Source of the DNA: an uncultured Oscillospiraceae bacterium
Lineage (GTDB): Bacteria; Bacillota; Clostridia; Oscillospirales; Oscillospiraceae
DNA length: 32,221 nucleotides
Assembly: GCA_951801655.1 (NCBI GenBank)
Contig: CATONV010000025.1
Coordinates: 1 to 32,221, forward strand
Direction of reading: 5' to 3'
The notes beneath the pieces are model-generated. The model did no database searches. It was not told where the DNA came from and saw nothing but the letters and a program-made list of their open reading frames with translations. A program made the position numbers and the translations under genes. Shown piece by piece: positions 23,507 through 29,324 of this stretch (positions within the stretch are counted from its first letter, which is position 1; every line of letters begins with the position of its first letter).

Positions 23507-23923
23507 TCAGAACCCCAGTTCGGCCATGCAGGCCGCCATCTTCTCCGGGGTCATCTCTTCCTCCTCCTGAGCGTTCCAGGCGGCGGTCGACCAGATCTCC
23601 GCCCGGTCGTGTACCCCAATAATCACGGTCTCCTTCTCCAGGCCGGCGTATTTGCGCAGCTTCTGGGGGATGACAATACGGCCCTGGCTGTCCGGCTCGC
23701 ACTTGGCTGCGTTAGCGAACAGGGGGCGCATAGCCTTGGACTGGCTCATGGGCAGGGAGGCAAATTTTTCGGTAAAGCGGTCCCAGGTGGACTGAGGGTA
23801 AATGGCCAGGCAGGCGTCCACCCCCATGGCCAGGTAGAAGGTAACGCCCAGCTCCTCCCGGAGTTTGGCGGGGATGAACAGCCGGCCCTTGGCGTCGATG
23901 CTGTGCTCATATGTGCCGGTCAT
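23507..23923 (-). CDS. mraZ: Transcriptional regulator MraZ
   Basis: 138-aa protein with two AbrB-like SpoVT folds, each marked by a conserved D-x-K-G-R or D-x-Q-G-R: SIDAKGRLFIPAKLRE (about residues 7-22) and EPDSQGRIVIPQKLRK (about 75-90). MraZ forms ring-like oligomers and represses its own dcw operon by binding direct repeats upstream. Such repeats, GTGGG-type words 10 bp apart, are visible at 23927-23941 and 23968-23982. The start is the ATG at 23921-23923; a 6-residue in-frame extension would absorb the ribosome binding region. It is the first gene of the cluster. Confidence 0.96.
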   Translation of the reverse strand: MTGTYEHSIDAKGRLFIPAKLREELGVTFYLAMGVDACLAIYPQSTWDRFTEKFASLPMSQSKAMRPLFANAAKCEPDSQGRIVIPQKLRKYAGLEKETVIIGVHDRAEIWSTAAWNAQEEEEMTPEKMAACMAELGF

Positions 23924-23926
23924 TCT

Positions 23927-23982
23927 CTCACCTTCCCCCACCTTGCCGCTATATTAAGGGATTTCTCCCCACTTTGCTCCAC
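23927..23982 (-). promoter_or_regulatory. MraZ-box-like direct repeats upstream of mraZ
   Basis: On the mraZ strand there are two pairs of pentamers at 10-bp periodicity: GTGGA-N5-GTGGG (23982-23968) and GTGGG-N5-GTGAG (23941-23927). Known MraZ sites are GTGGG-like repeats with 5-bp gaps. The first pair lies just downstream of the expected start of transcription; the second covers the ribosome binding region. Negative autoregulation is the likely outcome. Confidence 0.7.
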
Positions 23983-23993
23983 TCAGCTTTTTC

Positions 23994-24022
23994 AGTATAA
24001 ATCCTGTTGACATAAAAATCAA
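23994..24022 (-). promoter_or_regulatory. Sigma-A promoter of the dcw cluster
   Basis: Minus strand: TTGATT (24017-24022), 17-bp spacer, TATACT (23994-23999). The expected start of transcription is near 23987, right before the first MraZ-box pair, and the leader is about 65 nt. Confidence 0.7.
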
Positions 24023-24140
24023 GAGTTTTTTTCTGTCGTTTTTGTTCTAAACGCAGCATTTTCCTCAAAAAACTTGCATTTTCCGCCCAAAAACATACGT
24101 TCCATTTTAGGTTGGAAAGCAATTTTTCCATCGCCGCGTA

Positions 24141-24182
24141 CAAGATATGCAACATGCAGTCTGCATATCCTTCCATATCTTG
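24141..24182. repeat. Nested inverted repeat in the mraZ-udg intergenic region
   Basis: The 427-bp gap between mraZ and the glycosylase gene is AT-rich and non-coding. In its middle CAAGATATG (24141-24149) is inverted at 24174-24182, and GATATGCA (24144-24151) is inverted at 24162-24169, so two overlapping perfect hairpins compete. No T-run follows. It may be an operator or part of an untranslated RNA. Apart from this and the promoters at either end I see nothing in the gap. Confidence 0.6.
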
Positions 24183-24303
24183 TGGCCCTCTGGAACAGTT
24201 ACCAATCTATCCCCCTCCTGGAAACCGGGGAAAAAGTTGAAAATAAATTTTTTTCTCTCTGCCCTCCCGTCAAAAAGTCCTTTTCGGACGGCGAATCCTA
24301 TGC

Positions 24304-24333
24304 TATACTGAGTATAACGCTGTCGAATTCGAC
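24304..24333 (+). promoter_or_regulatory. Probable -10 box and palindromic operator of the glycosylase gene
   Basis: A TATACT -10 box (24304-24309) without a clear -35 box is followed by a perfect 12-bp palindrome GTCGAATTCGAC (24322-24333), placed about where transcription starts. TATAC-TGA-GTATA (24304-24316) is also symmetric. The arrangement suggests a repressor-controlled promoter. Confidence 0.5.
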
Positions 24334-24350
24334 ATGAAGGAGGAAGCACT

Positions 24351-24926
24351 ATGCTCTTTAACAACTGGGAAGCCCTTGAGGAGGCCTGTCTCTCCTGCCG
24401 GAAATGTGCCCTGGCGGACACCCGCCACAATGTAGTCTTCGGGATGGGGCCCCGGGACGCCGAGGTCATGTGTATCGGGGAAGGCCCGGGGGAGAATGAG
24501 GACCTCCAGGGCAAGCCCTTTGTGGGCCGGGGCGGCAAGCTGCTGGATGACATGCTGGAGATGGTAGACCTGAGTCGGGAGAAGAATGTCTACATTGCCA
24601 ACATGGTCAAATGCCGCCCGCCCCAGAACCGGGACCCTTTGAACACCGAGCAGGACGCCTGTATTGACTATCTCCGCAGTCAGGTGGCACTCATTCGTCC
24701 AAAAATCATCATCTGCCTGGGCCGTATCTCCGCTTGCCGCATCATTAAACCCGACTTCAAGATTACCAAGGAACACGGCCAGTGGTTTGAGAAAAACGGC
24801 GTATGGATGACCGCCCTGTTCCACCCCGCCGCCATTCTCCGGGATCCCCGCCGCCGCCCGGAGACCTTTGAGGACCTGAAGATCATCCAGGCCAAGATTC
24901 TGGAGATCTGCGACCACACCTATTGA
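24351..24926 (+). CDS. Family 4 uracil-DNA glycosylase, iron-sulfur type
   Basis: 191-aa DNA repair enzyme that removes uracil, the product of cytosine deamination, from DNA. Cysteines for a [4Fe-4S] cluster are present: C-x-x-C at 16 and 19 in SCRKCAL, Cys88 in MVKCRPP and Cys104 in QDACIDYL. Active-site motifs are GEGPGENEDLQGKPFVGRGG (about residues 43-62) and the C-terminal HPAAILRDP (158-166). The length is usual for the family 4 enzymes of Clostridia and Thermotoga. GAAGGAGG lies upstream of the ATG. It is divergent from mraZ. A 12-bp palindrome in the leader may be the site of a regulator. Confidence 0.95.
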   Translation: MLFNNWEALEEACLSCRKCALADTRHNVVFGMGPRDAEVMCIGEGPGENEDLQGKPFVGRGGKLLDDMLEMVDLSREKNVYIANMVKCRPPQNRDPLNTEQDACIDYLRSQVALIRPKIIICLGRISACRIIKPDFKITKEHGQWFEKNGVWMTALFHPAAILRDPRRRPETFEDLKIIQAKILEICDHTY

Positions 24927-25050
24927 GACCTCATCCGCCGCTTTGGGGCGCAGCCTCTTGAGTAACCCCTTTTTCCGGACGAAGCAAGCGTGCTAAGGCG
25001 CTATGTATCTTTCATCCGCCTTTGGGACATGCTATCCCTGAGGTGATTGT

Positions 25051-25236
25051 ATGGAATTGAACATGAACGCGGCGGTGACCTTCGGGGAGCTGCTGCAAAA
25101 GAACCCCCAGGCCTCCGCCTTCTACGACCGCTGCACTCCGGAACAGCGCAACGCCATCCTGCTCCAGCTGGGACAGATGACCAGTCAGTCCCAGCTGCGG
25201 GCCTTTGTGGACAACCTGCCCAGCGCATCCCTGTAA
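25051..25236 (+). CDS. Small protein of unknown function, 61 aa
   Basis: GAGGTG lies just upstream of the ATG, and a hairpin with T-run follows the stop, so this is a complete small gene. The protein is predicted helical and soluble (TFGELLQKNPQASAFYDRCT, then PEQRNAILLQLGQM, then SQSQLRAFVDNLPS). Similar short proteins with a NPxAxxxxxxLxPExQ core occur in Clostridia, but I do not know a function. It converges with the cortex-lytic operon at 25279. The 124-bp gap upstream shows no convincing promoter. Confidence 0.72.
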   Translation: MELNMNAAVTFGELLQKNPQASAFYDRCTPEQRNAILLQLGQMTSQSQLRAFVDNLPSASL

Positions 25237-25243
25237 ACCCGGA

Positions 25244-25277
25244 CCGCCCGCCCCCTGTGGGACGGGCGGCGCTGTTT
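25244..25277. terminator. Intrinsic terminator between convergent genes
   Basis: CCGCCCG (25244-25250) pairs with CGGGCGG (25263-25269), with further C/G pairing inside. TTTT follows at 25275-25278 on the plus strand, after the 61-aa gene. The opposite-strand gene ends two bases further on. Confidence 0.7.
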
Positions 25278-25278
25278 T

Positions 25279-25860
25279 CTACCCCCAGCCACCGATAAAC
25301 TCCGGTTGACAGTCGGTATCCTGAACGACAAAAATCTCGTAGAGGTGGGACAGGGCGTCCCAGGTGGCAGTGTCCAGGCAACCCGTTGCGGGCAGGCCGG
25401 CCGCCCGTTGCAGCCAACGGATGTTGTCCGCTGTGGCGGGACCGTTGCAGCCGTCCGCGTCACAGGTGATGATGCCCTCAAAGTGCCCGGCCAGGATGTT
25501 AAACATGGTCTGGGGCACGATCAGGTACTCTTTCGTCTCCCCCTCATGGACTGTAATACCCTCGGAGGGGAAGATCCGGGTAGCCCGGGAGTAGCCGGTT
25601 TTGGACTGCTGGGCCAGCCAGGCGTTTCGAATGGCGTTCCATGTAGCCTGGTCCACCGTCCCGGTGACAGGCAGGCCCGCCTCCTTCTGAAAGCGCATAA
25701 CCGCCTCCAGTGTCCTCTCGCCAAAGTCTCCGTCCACCGCTAGCTCCGGCAGGAATTGATACGTGGACGACAGCTGCCGCAGCATATATTGCAGACTGCT
25801 CACCGGCTTGGAAAGCATCTCCCTCTCCAGCAGCTCCCGCCCCGCCGCAGTGTCTCTCAT
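25279..25860 (-). CDS. Peptidoglycan-binding domain protein of the cortex-lytic operon
   Basis: 193 aa with two PG_binding_1-like domains. The first is at about residues 20-80 (SSLQYMLRQLSSTYQFLPEL, VDGDFGERTLEAVMRFQKEA, GLPVTGTVDQATWNAI). The second, less regular, is at about 110-178 (VPQTMFNILAGHFEGI, NIRWLQRAAGLPATGCLDTATWDAL). There is no signal peptide and no catalytic domain. The start overlaps the stop of the SleC-like gene (ATGA, 25857-25860) behind GAGGAG, so the two are translationally coupled. It probably binds spore cortex or peptidoglycan together with that protein; this is inferred from domain and operon. Confidence 0.88.
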   Translation of the reverse strand: MRDTAAGRELLEREMLSKPVSSLQYMLRQLSSTYQFLPELAVDGDFGERTLEAVMRFQKEAGLPVTGTVDQATWNAIRNAWLAQQSKTGYSRATRIFPSEGITVHEGETKEYLIVPQTMFNILAGHFEGIITCDADGCNGPATADNIRWLQRAAGLPATGCLDTATWDALSHLYEIFVVQDTDCQPEFIGGWG

Positions 25861-27113
25861 ACCTTCACTCCTCTCTGTCCGTTCTGCCCGTCCCTCTGTC
25901 CCTTCTCCAGCGGGCGGCCCTGATACTGGCCCATCCGAGGGGTATTGTCCCACCGGCCCGGACCCTCCCCAGGCAGGCCGCCGGCCATGACCGGGACGGC
26001 GGCCTCCCGCAGGGACTGTGCCCGCACCGTGTCCCGGCGGAGAAAGTAGTCCGCCAGGGCAAAATTTCCATAGATGGAGTTCCAGGTGGTCTCATCCACA
26101 TAGCCGTCAGGCGTCAGCCCCACCAGCTGCTGGTAGGTGCGCACCGCCCGGGTGGTGGCCGGGCCAAACTCGCCGTCCACCGTCATGGGAGACAGAGAAC
26201 TGTCAAACTGGGCCAGCAGGGCCAGCATATATTGGAGGATGCCCACCTCCGGGCCGCTGTCTCCCTCCTCCAGGGGACCGGCAAACTGGAACAGGACGGT
26301 CACGATGGTCTGCCCCTGGCTCACCAGCTCGGCCAACTGGAGGATACCCGTATAGAGATAGACCATCTTGTACCAGGTGGCTTTGCCCACCACCCCGTCG
26401 GGCGTCAGGTTGAAAATCCGCTGGAAGGTGGTCACCGCATCCCGGGTGTCCTCCTCATAGACGCCGGTGACGGGGGAAATTTTGGGAATGGCGGGGTAGT
26501 TTTGGGAGATGCGGTTGAGCATGGTTTGGACCGCCGTTACGCTCACCCCCACGGAGCCCAGACGCAGGGGCGTTTGGGGATATGTGGCGGAGATATCCTG
26601 GATGGGGGCGTCCACCACCAGCTCGATGTCGCTGCCATAGTAATGGCGCAGAATCTCCATGGAGTTCAGGCCGTCCTGGGCCAGCTCCTGACTGCCCCAC
26701 TGAGACAGGCCGTCGCAGGTGGAGGTAGTGCCGTTGCAGAACTTGGCTGCCAGCGGTTCCACATACCCCTGCCGCCGGATATAGTCGTTGAAAATTTCGT
26801 CCACCACCTGACTGATATTTTCAAAAATATTTCGTCCCCGGATAAATTTCTGGTCGTACTGGGTGGTGGAGGTAATCTGAAAGTCATAGCCCCGGCTGGG
26901 ATAAAATTCCGTGTACACCCGGTTCAGGGCGAAGGAAATGATGGCCAGTATGTTGGCCCGGATGGCGGCCGGTTCCCAGGTAGGATAAATCTCGCTGGAG
27001 GCCACATTCTTCACATAGTCGGGAAAGGAGACCGTAACATTCTCCGCCCACTGGTCGGGAAGTCCCAGGTGTACTGTGATGGTGCGGGGCACATATGGAA
27101 TAATCACGGGCAT
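25857..27113 (-). CDS. SleC-like cortex-lytic protein (SpoIID/LytB domain plus two PG-binding domains)
   Basis: 418 aa. Residues about 30-165 form a SpoIID/LytB-type lytic transglycosylase domain: DYVKNVASSEIYPTW with Glu41 as candidate catalytic acid, IRANILAIISFALNRVYTEF, TSTTQYDQKFIRGRNIFENI, and DGLSQWGSQELAQDG-NSMEILRHYYG. Two PG-binding domains follow at about 184-250 and 282-348, then a Gly/Arg/Gln-rich tail. From memory the SpoIID part closely resembles clostridial SleC, which degrades spore cortex in germination. SleC carries an N-terminal domain before this; here that domain appears to be a separate gene, 27126-27527. No signal peptide, as in SleC. The ATG at 27111-27113 has GAGGGGG upstream. 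Confidence 0.88.
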   Translation of the reverse strand: MPVIIPYVPRTITVHLGLPDQWAENVTVSFPDYVKNVASSEIYPTWEPAAIRANILAIISFALNRVYTEFYPSRGYDFQITSTTQYDQKFIRGRNIFENISQVVDEIFNDYIRRQGYVEPLAAKFCNGTTSTCDGLSQWGSQELAQDGLNSMEILRHYYGSDIELVVDAPIQDISATYPQTPLRLGSVGVSVTAVQTMLNRISQNYPAIPKISPVTGVYEEDTRDAVTTFQRIFNLTPDGVVGKATWYKMVYLYTGILQLAELVSQGQTIVTVLFQFAGPLEEGDSGPEVGILQYMLALLAQFDSSLSPMTVDGEFGPATTRAVRTYQQLVGLTPDGYVDETTWNSIYGNFALADYFLRRDTVRAQSLREAAVPVMAGGLPGEGPGRWDNTPRMGQYQGRPLEKGQRDGQNGQRGVKV

Positions 27114-27125
27114 GGCGGCTCCCCC

Positions 27126-27527
27126 TCACAGACTCTGAGCGGAGATATCCCTCTCATCCCGCTGCTGAAGGCTGCACATCCCCTGGGGCAGGGGGATCAG
27201 CTCCATATCCTGCACCGTCTCCACCCCCGGAAACACCTGTACATTCTCCACCTGGAGCATGGCATACCCTGGCTGTTCCGCCCACAGGCTGCACAGAGCA
27301 AAAGGGGCCCCGTCTCCAGGCAGTCCGCCGGGTGAGGTGCTCTCGCCCAGGGCGGGGGTGTCAAGTGTGATTGTTTTGATTTTTCCGCTGCTGTCGGTAT
27401 TTTGTATGGAGAGCAGTTTCCACTTGCCCTCTTTCCCCGGCGCGGCCACCACCACGGTGGCCCCCTCCAGGGGAATCTGCGCCTGGGAGGTGTACACCCG
27501 GACGCTTAATGTTCCTGTTGCTTGCAT
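27126..27527 (-). CDS. Beta-sandwich protein resembling the N-terminal domain of SleC
   Basis: 133 aa, first gene of the cortex-lytic operon. It reads like a carboxypeptidase-regulatory or CnaB-like beta-sandwich: GTLSVRVYTSQAQIPLEGAT-VVV at the start, TDSSGKIKTITLDTP in the middle, and SLWAEQPGYAMLQVENVQVF near the end, then IPLPQ. This matches the plan of the SleC N-terminal domain (GxLTVxIxDxxxxxPIxxAxVxI... GYxxVxxxGxQ), recalled from memory. The ATG at 27525-27527 has AGGAGG upstream; a longer frame would run through a palindrome and has no similarity. The stop is 12 bp before the SleC-like start. It might act as an inhibitor or chaperone of the SpoIID protein in trans (inference). Confidence 0.8.
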   Translation of the reverse strand: MQATGTLSVRVYTSQAQIPLEGATVVVAAPGKEGKWKLLSIQNTDSSGKIKTITLDTPALGESTSPGGLPGDGAPFALCSLWAEQPGYAMLQVENVQVFPGVETVQDMELIPLPQGMCSLQQRDERDISAQSL

Positions 27528-27541
27528 TGTGATACCTCCTG

Positions 27542-27563
27542 AAACGGCACAGCTGCGCCGTTT
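27542..27563. promoter_or_regulatory. 22-bp palindrome upstream of the cortex-lytic operon
   Basis: AAACGGC (27542-27548) and GCCGTTT (27557-27563) flank CAGCTG, with a single mismatched pair. It lies 15 bp before the ATG of the first gene. It may be an operator or a hairpin in the leader; no recognisable sigma-G or sigma-K promoter was found in the surrounding 190 bp. Confidence 0.55.
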
Positions 27564-27653
27564 ATCCCATCCTATGCGGGAAACACCCTCCGCGCCCCAT
27601 GCGTCTCCCGCTGAAGCGGCAGACGGGATTACGCTGCTCCCGCTTTTCCTCTC

Positions 27654-27682
27654 TTGCATTGCGCACATATTTATAGTACAAT
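27654..27682 (+). promoter_or_regulatory. Sigma-A promoter of the DUF512 gene
   Basis: TTGCAT at 27654-27659, 17-bp spacer, TACAAT at 27677-27682, about 32 bp before the ATG at 27714. Confidence 0.65.
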
Positions 27683-27713
27683 GGAGCGATATTGGAAAGA
27701 AGGAGGCCCATCC

Positions 27714-29090
27714 ATGAGCATGACGGCCGTAAAATCAGTGGACCCCCGCAGTCCCGCCCGCCGGGCCGGGGTCCGCGCGGGAGAAACCCTCACCCACATC
27801 AACGGCCATCCTGTTGTGGACGTACTGGACTACAAATTCTACAGCTACGACCCCCGGCTGGAGCTGACCTTGCAGTCTCCGGACGGGACGGTCCGCACCC
27901 TGCGGGTGAAAAAATCCGAGGGGGAGGACCTGGGACTGGAGTTTGAGACCTATCTCATGGACCGGGCCCGGTCCTGCGCCAACCACTGCATCTTCTGCTT
28001 TGTGGACCAGATGCCCCCGGGCATGCGCCCCTCCCTCTACTTTAAGGACGACGACGCCCGGCTCAGCTTCCTGCTGGGCAACTACCTCACGCTGACCAAC
28101 CTCTCCCCCCGGGAGGTGCAGCGAATCATCGACCTGCGCATCTCCCCCATCAACGTGTCCGTCCACACCACCGACCGGGAACTGCGCTCGAAGATGCTGA
28201 AAAATCCCCGGGCGGGGGCGGGCATCGATATCATGGAGAGACTGGCCGCCAACCACATTACCATGAACTGCCAGATCGTCTCCTGCCCCGGCATCAACGA
28301 CGGCCCCGCCCTGGACAGCACCTTGTCCGATCTGGCGGCCATGTTCCCGGCGGTGAACAGCGTATCGGTGGTGCCTGTGGGCGTGACCAAATACCGGGAG
28401 GGGCTCTTCCCTCTGCAAACCTACACCAAAGAGACTGCCGCCGCCCTCATCGACCAGGTAGAGGCCTTCGCCGCCCGTCACCTGGAGGAGAATGGGACCC
28501 GGCTGGTGTGGTCCTCCGACGAATTTTACCTGCTGGCCGGGCGGGAGCCGCCGGTTGAGGACTACTTTGAGGACTTCACCCAGCTGGACAACGGGGTGGG
28601 CATGCTCACTCTCCTCTCCCAGGAGTTTTCCCGGGCCCTGAACCTGATGGAGCCGGACGAGATGGAGGGGACCGTCCCCTTCTCCATCGCCACCGGGGTA
28701 TCCGCCGCCCCATTTTTGGCAAAATTAGTGGGACAAGCCCGGGAAAAATGTGGTACAATAGAGGGGCGGGTCTACCCTATTGTCAACCGCTTTTTTGGGG
28801 AGACCATCACCGTGGCCGGACTGGTTACCGGGGGCGATCTCATTGACCAGCTCCGGGGGAAGGAGCTGGGGCAGCGTCTGCTCATCCCTGCCAGCATGCT
28901 CCGCTCCGGGGAGAACATCTTTCTGGACGACGTGACCACTGCCGACGTGGAGAGGGAACTGGGGGTGCCCGTCATCCCCGTCCCCCAGGACGGCTACGAG
29001 CTGCTGGACGCCATCTGCGGCGTCCGGCTTACCCCCGAGACCCAGAAAGCCGCCTGGGAAAATGAGGAATTTTACCGGTATAATCCGTAG
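27714..29090 (+). CDS. DUF512 family protein (PDZ plus radical-SAM-like)
   Basis: 458 aa. An N-terminal PDZ-like domain (about residues 1-75: VDPRSPARRAGVRAGETLTHINGH) is followed by a radical-SAM core with the cluster motif C-x3-C-x2-C in SCANHCIFCFVDQMPPGMR (about residues 88-95). The DUF512 C-terminal part follows (ETITVAGLVTGGDLIDQL, FLDDVTTADVERELGVP). The reaction is unknown. In Clostridia the gene is often next to der, plsY, gpsA and spoIVA, and here it precedes der-plsY-gpsA. AAGGAGG lies upstream of the ATG at 27714; a 20-residue longer frame overlaps the promoter. It is divergent from the cortex-lytic operon. Confidence 0.93.
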   Translation: MSMTAVKSVDPRSPARRAGVRAGETLTHINGHPVVDVLDYKFYSYDPRLELTLQSPDGTVRTLRVKKSEGEDLGLEFETYLMDRARSCANHCIFCFVDQMPPGMRPSLYFKDDDARLSFLLGNYLTLTNLSPREVQRIIDLRISPINVSVHTTDRELRSKMLKNPRAGAGIDIMERLAANHITMNCQIVSCPGINDGPALDSTLSDLAAMFPAVNSVSVVPVGVTKYREGLFPLQTYTKETAAALIDQVEAFAARHLEENGTRLVWSSDEFYLLAGREPPVEDYFEDFTQLDNGVGMLTLLSQEFSRALNLMEPDEMEGTVPFSIATGVSAAPFLAKLVGQAREKCGTIEGRVYPIVNRFFGETITVAGLVTGGDLIDQLRGKELGQRLLIPASMLRSGENIFLDDVTTADVERELGVPVIPVPQDGYELLDAICGVRLTPETQKAAWENEEFYRYNP

Positions 29091-29102
29091 GGGAGCGAAA
29101 AG

Positions 29103-29283
29103 AGCCCCTTTTGAAAGGGGCTGTCACGGAGAAGCCGTGACTGAGGATTGCGTTTTGCGAAGCAAAACATACGAAGTAAACAAAGTTTTGCAACCTTGCG
29201 TTTGCTTCGCACATTTCGCCTGCGGCGAAATCAATCCTCCGCCCCAGTTTGCGAACTGGGGCACCTCCTTTCTAAAGGAGGCT
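29103..29283 (+). repeat. Multi-hairpin repeat element, copy B (181 bp)
   Basis: Same plan as copy A. End hairpin CCCCTTT-TG-AAAGGGG; then GTCACGG-AGAAG-CCGTGAC in place of GTCAGCC/GGCTGAC; core GGATTGCGTTTTGC-GAA-GCAAAA with ACGAAGTAAAC; TTTCGCC-TGC-GGCGAAA; then GCCCCAGTTTGC-GAACTGGGGC in place of the shorter GCCC/GGGC stem; and end hairpin CCTCCTTT-CT-AAAGGAGG. It lies between the DUF512 gene and der, on the same strand as both. Confidence 0.88.
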
Positions 29284-29324
29284 GGCCCTGCGGGGGACGA
29301 GAGAGTTTAAAAGGAAGTGACCAT

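Noticed and set aside
25012-25036. Sigma-G promoter for the 61-aa gene (GTATC, 18 bp, CATGCTA)
   Set aside because: Two mismatches to the consensus, and the start of transcription would fall in the ribosome binding site.
24927-25050. tRNA or small stable RNA gene in the gap after the glycosylase
   Set aside because: No cloverleaf, no CCA-type end and no clear promoter; only weak short pairings. No tRNA or rRNA was found elsewhere in the window either.
25710-27335. 541-codon plus-strand frame opposite the cortex-lytic operon
   Set aside because: Antisense shadow of three well-supported genes with proper start signals; no domain seen.
27654-27713. Longer N-terminus for the DUF512 protein
   Set aside because: It would overlap the promoter at 27654-27682 and lacks a ribosome binding site; AAGGAGG fits the ATG at 27714.
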